From BM520 sp964594665 (lineage in GTDB: Bacteria > Bacteroidota > Bacteroidia > Bacteroidales > BM520), in contig CAZQNY010000037.1 of assembly GCA_964594665.1 (NCBI GenBank), forward strand, positions 1 to 25,654: DNA of 25,654 bases, in the 5' to 3' direction. Below, piece by piece: positions 1 through 7,496 of the stretch (position 1 is the first letter of the stretch; the number at the start of each line of letters is the position of its first letter). A model generated the notes under the pieces. The model was given only the letters and a program-made list of their open reading frames with translations. It was not told the origin of the DNA and searched no databases. The translations under genes were made by a program, and so were the position numbers.

Positions 1-668
1 ACATCTTTTCCATTACAATGAATGATTTCCAGGTTTTTAAATCCTGAGAAGTTATCTGCTACTTTCGGGTTGGCAGTCTGGTCTTCCTTGGGGACAGAAA
101 TCCCATATCCGTTATCCTGAAAAACAAAGATTACCGGCAGCTCTTCATTTGAAGCGCCGTTTATTGCTTCGTAAACATAACCTTCTGATACTGAGGACTC
201 ACCCTGACTACTGATGACCACGCCATCGCCTTTATATGTTTTTACTCCCCGAGCAGTACCTGAAGCCTGCGGTGCATGGTTTCCGGTACAGGAACTCACA
301 TTGTGAATATTAAACTCAGGCTTTGCAAAGTGGTTCGACATATGTCGTCCCCCGGATGCCGGATCTGCTGCCTTACTAATCCCGTTAAGGATAATTTCTT
401 CCGGCGTTAAACCTGCAGATAGCGTTGTAAGCATATCGCGGTAATAGGGGAAGAGATGATCTTTATTCTTCTCAAAAACCTGACCTATAGCCAGTTGTAT
501 TCCATCGTGGCCGGCATAGGGTGCATGATACGACCACCCCAGTGATTGTTTGAGGTAGTTTGGCGCACGGTCGTCGAGTTTACGACCGGTAACCATTAGC
601 AGATACCATTTTTTGAGTAACTCCTTATCGGTAGTTTTTATGCTGTATTTTTTCTTTTTGTTTGTCAT
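1..668 (-). CDS. 2-oxoacid dehydrogenase E1 component, N-terminal part (partial, runs off the window)
   Basis: Thiamine-diphosphate-dependent E1 subunit, probably of a branched-chain 2-oxoacid (or similar) dehydrogenase complex, which decarboxylates the oxo acid and passes the acyl group to lipoyl-E2. The first 222 codons are visible, starting at ATG 668 (MTNKKKKYSIKTTDKELL). Family marks are YHAPYAGHDGIQLA near residues 47-60, FPYYRDML near 73-80, SGGRHMSNHF near 105-114 and the thiamine-binding region around 152-191 with VYEAINGAS and QDNGYGIS. The classical GDG of the thiamine motif reads QGE here (residues 155-157); I recall a similar 'GES' form in Bacteroidota single-chain E1 proteins, so this is probably a subfamily trait. 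In those proteins alpha and beta parts are fused in about 650-700 residues; the beta part would lie outside the window. It lies 115 bases downstream of tsaC on the same strand. The exact substrate cannot be told from this part. Confidence 0.85.
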   Translation of the reverse strand, partial: MTNKKKKYSIKTTDKELLKKWYLLMVTGRKLDDRAPNYLKQSLGWSYHAPYAGHDGIQLAIGQVFEKNKDHLFPYYRDMLTTLSAGLTPEEIILNGISKAADPASGGRHMSNHFAKPEFNIHNVSSCTGNHAPQASGTARGVKTYKGDGVVISSQGESSVSEGYVYEAINGASNEELPVIFVFQDNGYGISVPKEDQTANPKVADNFSGFKNLEIIHCNGKD

Positions 669-783
669 TTTCAATGCTGATTAAAGTATTTTTTTCGTTT
701 TTGATATTCATGAAAACGTTAAAATATATCAGCAATGACAACAACCCATCGGGCTAAATGTTCAGCATTTCAGTGTATGATAT

Positions 784-1365
784 TTAGTCACGGAGGATGG
801 TAAAGGTACCGTCGTTTTTTAGCAGAATAATCGTTGATGCTTTTACTTCATTGATGGTTTCATAGCTTATGGGAACAACATAGTCGGCGTTGTCAATGAT
901 TTTTGAAGAAATATCGTGGTATGAATCCGGGTTTTCTTCACCTGAGATATTCGCAGAGGTAGAAATCAATGGTTTGTTCAGGAGCCTGATCATTGCCTTG
1001 CAAAAGGGATGGCTGGTGATCCGAATGGCTATGGAGCCATCGCCGGCTATAGCATTTCCCGCAAGATTTTTGGCTTCAGGGTATATTACTGAAAGTGGTT
1101 TTTTTACTGATTCCAGCAGGTCGTACATAATTTCGGGGACATAGCCCACATGGTTTCGGAGGCGGATTTCATCTTCCACCAGCACAATCATGCTTTTTGA
1201 AAGCGCCCGTTTTTTTATATCATAGATCTTTTTTATTGCTTTGGGATTGGAAGCATCACATCCCAGGCCCCATATAGTATCCGTAGGGTAGAGAATTACG
1301 CCGCCTTTTTTGAGGACTTCAACGGCAGCTTTCACATCAGCAGTAAATTGATCATCATGACTCAT
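784..1365 (-). CDS. tsaC: L-threonylcarbamoyladenylate synthase (TsaC/Sua5/YrdC family)
   Basis: Makes threonylcarbamoyl-AMP from threonine, bicarbonate and ATP, the first step of t6A37 modification of tRNAs that read ANN codons; cytoplasmic. The 193-residue protein has the YrdC fold signatures: GGVILYPTDTIWGLGCDA (about residues 21-38), the basic KKR segment near 51-53, SIAIRIT near 112-118 and LISTSANISGEENP near 132-145. The length fits the short TsaC form without the extra Sua5 domain. The start ATG at 1365 overlaps the stop of the upstream glycosyltransferase gene by four bases (ATGA), so the two are very likely translated together. All main motifs are intact. The family call is firm; the overlap with a surface-sugar gene is probably just operon packing. 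Confidence 0.93.
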   Translation of the reverse strand: MSHDDQFTADVKAAVEVLKKGGVILYPTDTIWGLGCDASNPKAIKKIYDIKKRALSKSMIVLVEDEIRLRNHVGYVPEIMYDLLESVKKPLSVIYPEAKNLAGNAIAGDGSIAIRITSHPFCKAMIRLLNKPLISTSANISGEENPDSYHDISSKIIDNADYVVPISYETINEVKASTIILLKNDGTFTILRD

Positions 1366-2357
1366 ATGTTCAACACCTTTAGAAGTTGTTCAATATTAAT
1401 TGTTTGTGCACATTTAAAGTGGTTTTCCGGGCAGCTTTTATGGCCGTGTAGCCCGCATGGCCTGCAAGTTAGCGCTTTTTTTGTTTCGATGATAAATGAT
1501 TTTTCAGAAAGTGGACCAAAGCCAAATCCGGGCACTGTGCTGCAGAAAATTGCTGCCACCGGAGCATCGACGGCAGAGGCCAGGTGCATGGGTGCCGAAT
1601 CGTTTACATAGTTCATGCGGCTGTGCTTCATAAGTGCGGCGGTTTCCAGAAGCTTTAGCTCACCGGTCAAATTAAGGCAATTTGCTCTCCCTGAGTTGCT
1701 TATAATGAATTCGCAAAGCTCTCTGTCGTCTTTCCCGCCAAGGAGATAAACAGCATATTGCGATGGGAGTTGCTTTAACAACTCCACCCATTTTTCTTTG
1801 GGGAATTGTTTGGTGAACCATAGCGATGCCGGCGCAATACAAATGTATGCGGTGGTTTTGTACCCTGAGACTTTTGCAAAGTCTTTTTGCGATGGATATA
1901 AACGCACCTTTCCGGCCTTTTCCCCTGTGAGATGGCTTATGAGTTGATGGTTGCGCTCTGTTTCGTGTAGTTTCCCGCTGGCACTAATGTTATGCTTTAC
2001 TCGTCGTGTGTAGAATAATGAAAAAAGATTGCCTTTAAAACCGATGGTTTGTTTTGCTCCGCCAAAAACGGTTAATAAGGCTGTAAAGGAAAAACGCTGT
2101 ACATTTATTATAAAATCATACTTTTCAGCATATATCTCCTGAAGCAAATGGAGAAAACTCTTCCGCTTGCCCAATGCTTTGTTTCGTATCAAAACATTGG
2201 TTATAAAAGGGTGATTGTAAAACAGCGAATGGTTTCCTTTTTTTATAAGCACATCAATTTGCGCACAGGGGTATTTCTCATGCAGCTTTTCGGGCAATGC
2301 TGTTGCCAGAATGACATCGCCTATGGATGCTGTTTGTATGATTAGAAATTTCTTCAT
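1362..2357 (-). CDS. Glycosyltransferase family 9, heptosyltransferase-like
   Basis: A GT9 (ADP-heptose:LPS heptosyltransferase-like) enzyme of 331 residues, expected to add a heptose or related sugar to lipopolysaccharide core on the cytoplasmic side of the inner membrane. Visible family marks: the N-terminal phosphate/acceptor loop IIQTASIGDVILATAL (about 6-21), the second-domain start CIAPASLWFTKQFPKEKW, the GGKDD turn, and the nucleotide-sugar site VNDSAPMHLASAV followed by a PGFGFGPL segment. Near the C-terminus four cysteines (about 298, 301, 309, 316) form a CxxC...C...C pattern common in GT9 proteins of this phylum; it may be structural or bind metal (inference). The start ATG is at 2357, nine bases after the dapD stop, and its end overlaps tsaC by four bases, giving a dapD-GT9-tsaC row. 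The family is clear; acceptor and donor are not known. Confidence 0.87.
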   Translation of the reverse strand: MKKFLIIQTASIGDVILATALPEKLHEKYPCAQIDVLIKKGNHSLFYNHPFITNVLIRNKALGKRKSFLHLLQEIYAEKYDFIINVQRFSFTALLTVFGGAKQTIGFKGNLFSLFYTRRVKHNISASGKLHETERNHQLISHLTGEKAGKVRLYPSQKDFAKVSGYKTTAYICIAPASLWFTKQFPKEKWVELLKQLPSQYAVYLLGGKDDRELCEFIISNSGRANCLNLTGELKLLETAALMKHSRMNYVNDSAPMHLASAVDAPVAAIFCSTVPGFGFGPLSEKSFIIETKKALTCRPCGLHGHKSCPENHFKCAQTINIEQLLKVLNI

Positions 2358-2366
2358 GAAAATAAA

Positions 2367-3182
2367 TTAAACAATAACATCATAATCACGCAGGGCCTGA
2401 TTCAGTGAGGTTTTTAAATCTGTTGATGGCTTTCTCCTGCCAATAATCAGAGCACAGGGGACATTATAGGTACCTGCAGGGAATTCTTTGGGTCGCGTGC
2501 CGGGAATAACAACAGATCGTTCCGGGACATATCCCTTGTATTCAACGGGTTGATCGCCGGTGACATCAATAATTTTCGTTGATCCTGTGATGACCACATT
2601 TGCGCCGAGAACTGCTTCTTTTCCCACGCGTACCCCTTCAACGATGATGCAGCGTGAGCCGATAAAGCAGTTGTCTTCAATGATTACAGGAGCTGCCTGA
2701 ACAGGTTCCAGTACACCGCCAATGCCAACACCACCTGAGAGGTGGACGTTTTTGCCTATCTGGGCACACGAGCCTACTGTAGCCCATGTATCGACCATGG
2801 TGCCTGATTCAACATAGGCACCAATGTTAACATACGATGGCATCATAACAACACCTTTTGCAATGTAGCTGCCATATCGTGCCACAGCATGAGGAACAAC
2901 CCTAACGCCCAGCTCATCGTATCCATGTTTAAGATCCATTTTATCATGAAATTCCAGCGGACCTGCGGAGGAAATTTTCATCTCGCGGATAGGAAAGTAT
3001 AAAATAACGGCTTTTTTAACCCATTCATTTACAATCCATCCATCCTTTGTTGGAGCGGCCACTCTCAAAATACCTTTGTCAAGGTTTTCAATAACAGCGT
3101 GTATTGTTTGTTTTACAGTATCTTTATTTAGTAAATCCCTGTTATTCCAGGCCTCTTCAATGATCTTTTTTCGTGCATCCAT
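2367..3182 (-). CDS. dapD: 2,3,4,5-tetrahydropyridine-2,6-dicarboxylate N-succinyltransferase
   Basis: Transfers succinyl from succinyl-CoA to tetrahydrodipicolinate in the succinylase branch of lysine and meso-diaminopimelate synthesis, feeding peptidoglycan. At 271 residues it has normal length. The N-terminal helical part (MDARKKIIEEAWNNRDLL) is followed by a left-handed beta-helix of hexapeptide repeats (about residues 110-235), including the conserved MPSYVNIGAYV, GTMVDTWATVGSCAQIG, HLSGGVGIGGVLEP and FIGSRCIIVEGV stretches, and a short C-terminal tail. I chose ATG 3182; an in-frame TTG at 3191 would add only three residues (MII) that the family does not need. It is the first gene of the minus-strand row. 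A match to the -7 element (3280-3287) and a two-part inverted repeat (3206-3266) lie upstream, so the messenger may carry a structured leader of about 90 bases (inference). Confidence 0.95.
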   Translation of the reverse strand: MDARKKIIEEAWNNRDLLNKDTVKQTIHAVIENLDKGILRVAAPTKDGWIVNEWVKKAVILYFPIREMKISSAGPLEFHDKMDLKHGYDELGVRVVPHAVARYGSYIAKGVVMMPSYVNIGAYVESGTMVDTWATVGSCAQIGKNVHLSGGVGIGGVLEPVQAAPVIIEDNCFIGSRCIIVEGVRVGKEAVLGANVVITGSTKIIDVTGDQPVEYKGYVPERSVVIPGTRPKEFPAGTYNVPCALIIGRRKPSTDLKTSLNQALRDYDVIV

Positions 3183-3205
3183 AATTATCAAATCTGAATA
3201 TTACA

Positions 3206-3266
3206 ACAAAACACCGGCATCCAATGTTCGTGAAACGCTTTAAAGAAAGCGTTTCCGGTGTTTTGT
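3206..3266. repeat. Two-part inverted repeat in the dapD-ruvX divergent region
   Basis: Outer arms 3206-3217 and 3255-3266 are perfect 12-base inverted copies (ACAAAACACCGG / CCGGTGTTTTGT). Inner arms 3233-3241 and 3246-3254 are perfect 9-base copies (AAACGCTTT / AAAGCGTTT) around a 4-base loop. On the right side the two arms are contiguous; on the left they are separated by 15 bases (3218-3232). Folded, this gives a 21-pair helix with one large one-sided bulge. It lies 24-84 bases upstream of the dapD start and is not followed by a T-run in a terminator-like position for either gene. It could be a dapD leader structure or an operator. Confidence 0.8.
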
Positions 3267-3279
3267 CAAAAAGAAAGAA

Positions 3280-3287
3280 CAAAGGTA
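3280..3287 (-). promoter_or_regulatory. Possible dapD -7 element (TACCTTTG)
   Basis: Read on the minus strand this is TACCTTTG, a full match to the Bacteroidota -7 consensus TAnnTTTG, about 100 bases before the dapD start. No TTTG was found at the expected spacing upstream, so support is partial. If used, transcription would start near 3273 and include the inverted repeat at 3206-3266. Confidence 0.35.
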
Positions 3288-3311
3288 ATATATGTTTGTT
3301 AAGGATTTGAT

Positions 3312-3319
3312 TAATTTTG
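3312..3319 (+). promoter_or_regulatory. Possible ruvX -7 element (TAATTTTG)
   Basis: TAATTTTG matches the Bacteroidota TAnnTTTG element and lies 18 bases before the ruvX start ATG at 3338, which would give a very short leader. A TTTG at 3295-3298 is 13 bases upstream, shorter than the usual spacing of about 19, so the -33 part is doubtful. Confidence 0.4.
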
Positions 3320-3337
3320 CAAAACAGATTAATGATT

Positions 3338-3757
3338 ATGGGAAGAATTATGGCGATAGATTATGGGCAAAAAAGGGTCGGCCTGGCCGTTACCGACGAG
3401 CTTCAATTAATTGCCACCGGTTTGGAGACTATCCACGTTAAGGATCTTTTTGCCTATCTGACACGCTATGTTACGGAAAACACCGTGGAGCGCTTTGTTG
3501 TCGGGGAGCCCAAAACCCTTCGAAATGAAAAATCCGATTCCTCCCGTTTTGTTGATCCTTTTGTAAAAAAATTAAAAAAGACGTTTCCTCATATCCCCGT
3601 AAGCCGTATGGATGAGCGATTTACATCAGTGATGGCACATCAGACCATGCGCGATGCCGGACTGGGAAAGAAAGCCCGACAGAACAAGGAGTTGGTTGAT
3701 ACTATCAGCGCAACGCTGATCCTGCAGTCGTGGATGGATATGAACGGAAAGATTTAA
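3338..3757 (+). CDS. ruvX: RuvX/YqgF-family Holliday-junction-resolvase-like nuclease
   Basis: RNase H-fold protein of 139 residues; the family is linked to 16S rRNA 5'-end processing and, by fold, to Holliday-junction resolution. The N-terminus MGRIMAIDYGQKRVGLAV carries the first acidic residue (D8), the middle has ERFVVGEP, then SRMDERFTSVMA and the final acidic segment ELVDTISATLILQSW. All expected catalytic acidic positions are present. I chose ATG 3338 because it gives the standard family start; an in-frame TTG at 3317 would add seven unneeded residues. def starts 11 bases after its stop, so the two are probably cotranscribed. A likely -7 element sits at 3312-3319. Assignment is firm at family level; the precise cellular role is inferred from relatives. 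Confidence 0.93.
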   Translation: MGRIMAIDYGQKRVGLAVTDELQLIATGLETIHVKDLFAYLTRYVTENTVERFVVGEPKTLRNEKSDSSRFVDPFVKKLKKTFPHIPVSRMDERFTSVMAHQTMRDAGLGKKARQNKELVDTISATLILQSWMDMNGKI

Positions 3758-3768
3758 AATGCTACGTT

Positions 3769-4344
3769 ATGGTATTACCTGTTACTGCCTATGGTCACCC
3801 GACTCTGCGTCGTGTTGCCGATGATATTGATAAAGATTATGAAGGCCTTGATCAACTGATAGAGGATATGTTCGAGACCATGTACCACACTATTGGCGTT
3901 GGTCTTGCAGCACCGCAGATTAACCGTTCCATACGCCTGTTTGTTATTGATGCTACTCCCTATGCCGAGGATAATCCTGAACTGGAAGGGTTTAAAAAGG
4001 TCTTCCTGAATGCTAAAATTACATCCCGCACCGGTGATGAGTATCTATTCAATGAAGGATGCCTGAGTGTGCCGGATATACATGAAGATGTGAGCCGACC
4101 TTCTGTTGTGGATATTGAATATTACGATCAGGACTGGAATTTCCATAAAGAAACCTATGAGGGTGTTGCTGCACGCATTATCCAGCATGAATATGATCAC
4201 CTTGAAGGAATCCTTTTTGTGGAAAGATTGTCTTCGTTGCGTAAAACATTGTTGCGTAAGAAGTTAAGTGATATTTCCAATGGAAATATTAAGGTTAATT
4301 ACAAAATGATTTTTCCAAAAAAGAAAAAAGGAAAACGTAAATAA
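3769..4344 (+). CDS. def: Peptide deformylase
   Basis: Removes the formyl group from the N-terminal methionine of new proteins at the ribosome. The 191-residue protein shows all three metallo-site motifs: GVGLAAPQ (residues 43-50), EGCLS with the metal-binding C98, and QHEYDHLEG with H140, E141 and H144. The C-terminal end is a lysine-rich tail (PKKKKGKRK). I chose ATG 3769 (MVLPVTAYGHPTLRR), which is the normal family start; a GTG at 3730 in the same frame lies inside ruvX and is unlikely. It sits 11 bases after ruvX and 19 bases before a lipoprotein gene, suggesting a ruvX-def-lipoprotein unit. In many bacteria def is beside fmt; here it is not. Confidence 0.96.
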   Translation: MVLPVTAYGHPTLRRVADDIDKDYEGLDQLIEDMFETMYHTIGVGLAAPQINRSIRLFVIDATPYAEDNPELEGFKKVFLNAKITSRTGDEYLFNEGCLSVPDIHEDVSRPSVVDIEYYDQDWNFHKETYEGVAARIIQHEYDHLEGILFVERLSSLRKTLLRKKLSDISNGNIKVNYKMIFPKKKKGKRK

Positions 4345-4363
4345 ACCATTTAAAATTCATACT

Positions 4364-4888
4364 ATGAAAAAGTTTTTTTTCCTGAGCCTCCTGGCAGTGA
4401 TGATTCTTTCAGCCTGTACATCAGAAGAGAAAAAAGTACAAAAGAAGATTACTGAAATGGAGAAAACCCTTTTCAATGAAGAAGCCGGCATACTGTCACA
4501 GCAGCAGGCTGAAGATATGATCGCCGCATATATGGATTATGCTGAAGCGTATCCTGCTGATACCATTTCTGCAGAATATCTTTTCAGAGCATCGGATGTA
4601 AGTATGAATACCGGCAATTATGCCTTGTCTCTGAATTTATTATCCCGTATACAAACCGATTTCCCCTCATATGGTAAGGTTTCCCAATGTCTTTTCCTGC
4701 AAGGTTTTATTTGGGAAAACTATATTGGAAATGCCGAAAAGGCCCGGGAAATTTACGAACGTTTCCTGGAGCAGTATCCTGAGGATGATTTTGCCGATGA
4801 TGTGACTTTATCGTTGAAAAACCTGGGAAAAACGCCTGAAGAGCTGATAAAAATGTTTGAACAGGAAAATGGTCAGGGAGACGAATAG
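4364..4888 (+). CDS. Lipoprotein with tetratricopeptide-like repeats
   Basis: A 174-residue exported protein. The N-terminus MKKFFFLSLLAVMILSAC is a lipoprotein signal with lipobox L15-S16-A17-C18, so it should be cleaved and lipidated at C18. The residues right after the cysteine are acidic and polar (TSEEKK), which may bear on surface sorting, but this is weak. The mature part is helical and contains TPR-like segments, for instance NTGNYALSLNLLSRI near residue 84 and AEKAREIYERFLEQYPEDD near 125-143. It resembles the small TPR proteins of the BamD/YbgF type in repeat style only; I do not recognise a specific family. It follows def by 19 bases and is separated from the next gene by 50 bases containing a promoter-like element. 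Role unknown, likely a protein-protein scaffold in the envelope. Confidence 0.82.
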   Translation: MKKFFFLSLLAVMILSACTSEEKKVQKKITEMEKTLFNEEAGILSQQQAEDMIAAYMDYAEAYPADTISAEYLFRASDVSMNTGNYALSLNLLSRIQTDFPSYGKVSQCLFLQGFIWENYIGNAEKAREIYERFLEQYPEDDFADDVTLSLKNLGKTPEELIKMFEQENGQGDE

Positions 4889-4918
4889 TTTTTCCTGCCG
4901 TTTGTTTTTGTATCTTTG
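4889..4918 (+). promoter_or_regulatory. Possible promoter of the GT2 gene
   Basis: TATCTTTG at 4911-4918 is a full match to the Bacteroidota -7 element TAnnTTTG, 20 bases before the ATG at 4939. At the -33 position, 18 bases upstream, there is TTTT (4889-4892) instead of TTTG. The element lies in the 50-base gap after the lipoprotein gene, so the GT2/GT-C pair may have its own start. Confidence 0.42.
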
Positions 4919-4938
4919 AAGTCTAATAGAAACCTGAT

Positions 4939-5883
4939 ATGACTTCGCAACCCCGGCTATCCGTAGTTATTCCCTGTTATAATGAGGAAGAGAATATTGA
5001 TGTTCTGTACAATCGTCTGATACCGGTATTGAAAAAGACGGGTATGGATTATGAAATTTTATTTGTTGATGACGGGAGTCGTGATAATACATTTGTTTTA
5101 GTCGAGAGTTTAAATGCAAAGGATTTTTCCGTGAGGGGTATTTCCTTAAGCCGTAATTTTGGTCATCAGGTGGCTCTTTCTGCGGGGTTACATAATGCCT
5201 GTGGCGAGCTGGTTATTACCATGGATGGTGATTTACAGCATCCCCCTGAACTTATTCCAAAGCTAATTGCAAAGTATAATAGTGGTGCTGAAATTGTAAA
5301 TACGCGACGCATGGAGACTGCTGATGCCGGGTTTGTAAAGCGTCGTACATCACGCTTTTTCTATCGTTTGGTAAACCATATCTCCAAAGTTCATATTGAA
5401 GATGGCGCTGCCGATTTCAGGTTGATGAGCCGTAAAGCCGTGGATGCCTATAATGCTTTTACTGAGCGCGATCGTTTTAACCGCGGCCTGGTGGCATGGA
5501 TGGGCTTTAAACAGGATGTTGTGGATTACAGTGCCGACCGGCGCAACGCAGGGCATACCAAGTACTCGTTTCGTCGGATGATTCACTTTGCCATCGATGG
5601 TATCACTTCTTTCTCTTCTCGGCCACTGCGAATGGCTGCCTATGCCGGAGTCGTGGTTTCGTTGTTGGGGCTTTTATATGCCTTGTATGCCATAATACGA
5701 CATTTCTGCGGCGCCACCATTCAGGGATGGACCTCTCTTTTGATTACCGTGCTTCTGCTGGGTGGCGTGCAACTGCTGTCTCTGGGGGTTATTGGTGAGT
5801 ACATCGCACGTATCTTTAATGAATCAAAATCCCGACCACTCTATTTTATTAAGAATAAAACCGCTGACAGCAGCCATGAATAA
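4939..5883 (+). CDS. GT2 polyprenyl-phosphate glycosyltransferase (DPM1/GtrB/ArnC-like)
   Basis: Membrane-anchored family 2 glycosyltransferase of 314 residues that should transfer a sugar from a nucleotide donor to undecaprenyl (or dolichol-like) phosphate on the cytoplasmic face. Motifs in order: LSVVIPCYNEEENI at the N-terminus, ILFVDDGSRDNT, the metal-binding MDGDLQHPPELIP, the acceptor loop DGAADFRLMSRKAVD, RFNRGLVAWMGF and RNAGHTKYSFRRM. The C-terminus has two hydrophobic helices (about 230-255 and 262-285) followed by the amphipathic IGEYIARIFNESKSRPLYFI, as in GtrB-type enzymes. The donor sugar cannot be told. The last eight bases overlap the next gene, a GT-C-like membrane protein, so a donor-synthase/transferase pair is plausible. 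Start ATG 4939 puts the first beta strand at residue 7, as usual. Confidence 0.9.
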   Translation: MTSQPRLSVVIPCYNEEENIDVLYNRLIPVLKKTGMDYEILFVDDGSRDNTFVLVESLNAKDFSVRGISLSRNFGHQVALSAGLHNACGELVITMDGDLQHPPELIPKLIAKYNSGAEIVNTRRMETADAGFVKRRTSRFFYRLVNHISKVHIEDGAADFRLMSRKAVDAYNAFTERDRFNRGLVAWMGFKQDVVDYSADRRNAGHTKYSFRRMIHFAIDGITSFSSRPLRMAAYAGVVVSLLGLLYALYAIIRHFCGATIQGWTSLLITVLLLGGVQLLSLGVIGEYIARIFNESKSRPLYFIKNKTADSSHE

Positions 5884-7465
5884 TCAATCCTTTTCCCCGA
5901 GGCTTCCATGGTGGTGCAGCGAATACTGCCGCATGGCAATACTTCTTGTCCTTACATTTTTATTATATCTGCCTGCTTTGAATAACGGGTTTACCAACTG
6001 GGACGATGGATGGTATGTGACTAACAATGTGCGTATCCGCGAGCTTTCATGGGATGGGATTTTCTATTGGTTTACCCACTATTTTCATGGTCAGTACAGT
6101 CCTGTCGGGAATCTGGTTATGATGCTTGTATATGCAATTGACGGCTTGAATCCATTCTGGTTCCACCTTACTTCGGTGTTGTTGCATCTTGCCAATGTAG
6201 TGTTGGTATATGTGTTTTTAAAGCGGTTGACAAAGGATGATATGCTGAGTTTTTTTGTAACTGTATTTTTTGCGATCCATCCCATGCAAACAGAGGCTAT
6301 TGCCTGGCTGGCGGCAATAAAAATTCCTCTTTACGCTCTTTTTACACTTATTGCCATAATATGGTATATCCGGTACGTGGATACAGGAAGGTGGCGTTGG
6401 TTTTTACTTGCATTTATTCCTTTTCTGTTTTCTTTCGGAAGTAAGGAACAGTCGATGGTTATTGTTGGTTCATTGATATTTATTGATTATTACCGTGGAA
6501 GGAATGTGTTCTCTGTGAGGGTATTACTTGAAAAGCTCCCCTGGCTGCTTTTGGGTGTTGGTATGGGTCTTAACAGTATTGCGGCAACGGCCAGCTATGG
6601 TATTGTGACTCCGGCAAAGTCGTTTGGCTTTATTGAGCAGCTCGTGCTACCCTCAGTGGCTTTTGTTACCTACCTGTGGAAACTGGTGGTTCCCGTTGGC
6701 ATGACCGCAATTTACCCATATCCGGACGTTGTAAAGCCTGTGCCTTTGTATTGGTATTTATGTTTCGCCATTGTTATCGCAGTTATTGTATTTTTTATTT
6801 TTAAATGGAAAAAAAACCGGAATGTTAACTTTGGGATAGGTTTTTTTGTGGCAAACATTATTATGGTACTGCAGATTATGCCAACGCGCAATATTATTGT
6901 TGCTGACCGTTACGTATACCTCCCGATAATCGGATATTTTTTTATTCTTGGTGTATATTTTTTGAAAGGCTTGCAAAGTGGCTCCGGGGTTCGTGTTTTA
7001 TTGTTGTCTGTATTTGCAATATGGCTGTTTTTTCTTTCGGCTCATACCATTAACAGGAACAGGGTTTGGAATACCACTGAAACGATGTGGCGGGATGTTG
7101 TTGAAAAACAGCCTGATGCACTTATTGGCTGGTATAACCTGGGGGGGTATTATGCAGATAGCGGAAATCATGAGCAGGCCGTGAAGGCTTATCAGGAGGT
7201 CGTTCGGATAAACCCTTCTTATCATAACGGATATTATAATATGGCTAATTCATATTATCATATGAAAGACTATTCAAATGCCATAAAAAATTATCAACGT
7301 GCTTTAAAAATCAAACCTCGTTCGAAGAGTGCTGCTCTAAATCTTTATATGACATATCTTTCCAGTGGCCGGAATGATATGGCACGGCAGGTGCTGGAGG
7401 CACTTGATGCAATACACCCCAATGACCCTGAAGTGGATGAAAAGCGGAAATTATTGCCGGAGTAA
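5876..7465 (+). CDS. Multi-membrane GT-C-like glycosyltransferase with C-terminal TPR repeats (TMTC-like)
   Basis: A 529-residue protein. About ten hydrophobic segments fill residues 20-400. The first outer loop carries FTNWDDGWYVTNN with the acidic pair D43-D44, the hallmark of lipid-phosphate-sugar-using GT-C enzymes. The last roughly 120 residues (from about 405) contain TPRs: ALIGWYNLGGYYADSGNHEQ, then GYYNMANSYYHMKDYSNAI and a third weaker copy. This membrane-plus-TPR order resembles TMTC/PMT-like O-mannosyltransferases of eukaryotes and related bacterial proteins (family knowledge; the match is by architecture). The start ATG 5876 overlaps the GT2 gene by eight bases in another frame; upstream in-frame starts lie deep in GT2 and lack its N-terminal sense. 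Together with GT2 it may glycosylate proteins or glycans outside the inner membrane. The acceptor is unknown. Confidence 0.78.
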   Translation: MNNQSFSPRLPWWCSEYCRMAILLVLTFLLYLPALNNGFTNWDDGWYVTNNVRIRELSWDGIFYWFTHYFHGQYSPVGNLVMMLVYAIDGLNPFWFHLTSVLLHLANVVLVYVFLKRLTKDDMLSFFVTVFFAIHPMQTEAIAWLAAIKIPLYALFTLIAIIWYIRYVDTGRWRWFLLAFIPFLFSFGSKEQSMVIVGSLIFIDYYRGRNVFSVRVLLEKLPWLLLGVGMGLNSIAATASYGIVTPAKSFGFIEQLVLPSVAFVTYLWKLVVPVGMTAIYPYPDVVKPVPLYWYLCFAIVIAVIVFFIFKWKKNRNVNFGIGFFVANIIMVLQIMPTRNIIVADRYVYLPIIGYFFILGVYFLKGLQSGSGVRVLLLSVFAIWLFFLSAHTINRNRVWNTTETMWRDVVEKQPDALIGWYNLGGYYADSGNHEQAVKAYQEVVRINPSYHNGYYNMANSYYHMKDYSNAIKNYQRALKIKPRSKSAALNLYMTYLSSGRNDMARQVLEALDAIHPNDPEVDEKRKLLPE

Positions 7466-7496
7466 CTGGTTATTTAGTCTACTCATGATGTTACAA

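Noticed and set aside
669..783. Possible promoter or terminator between tsaC and the E1 gene
   Set aside because: Only a loose TATATTTT match and very short stems (AAATG/CATTT) are present, with no T-run and no matching -33 element, so no site was called.
5762..5875. Longer N-terminus for the GT-C/TPR protein
   Set aside because: The in-frame extension lies inside the GT2 coding region and reads as unrelated sequence; the ATG at 5876 gives the usual short lead before the first membrane helix.
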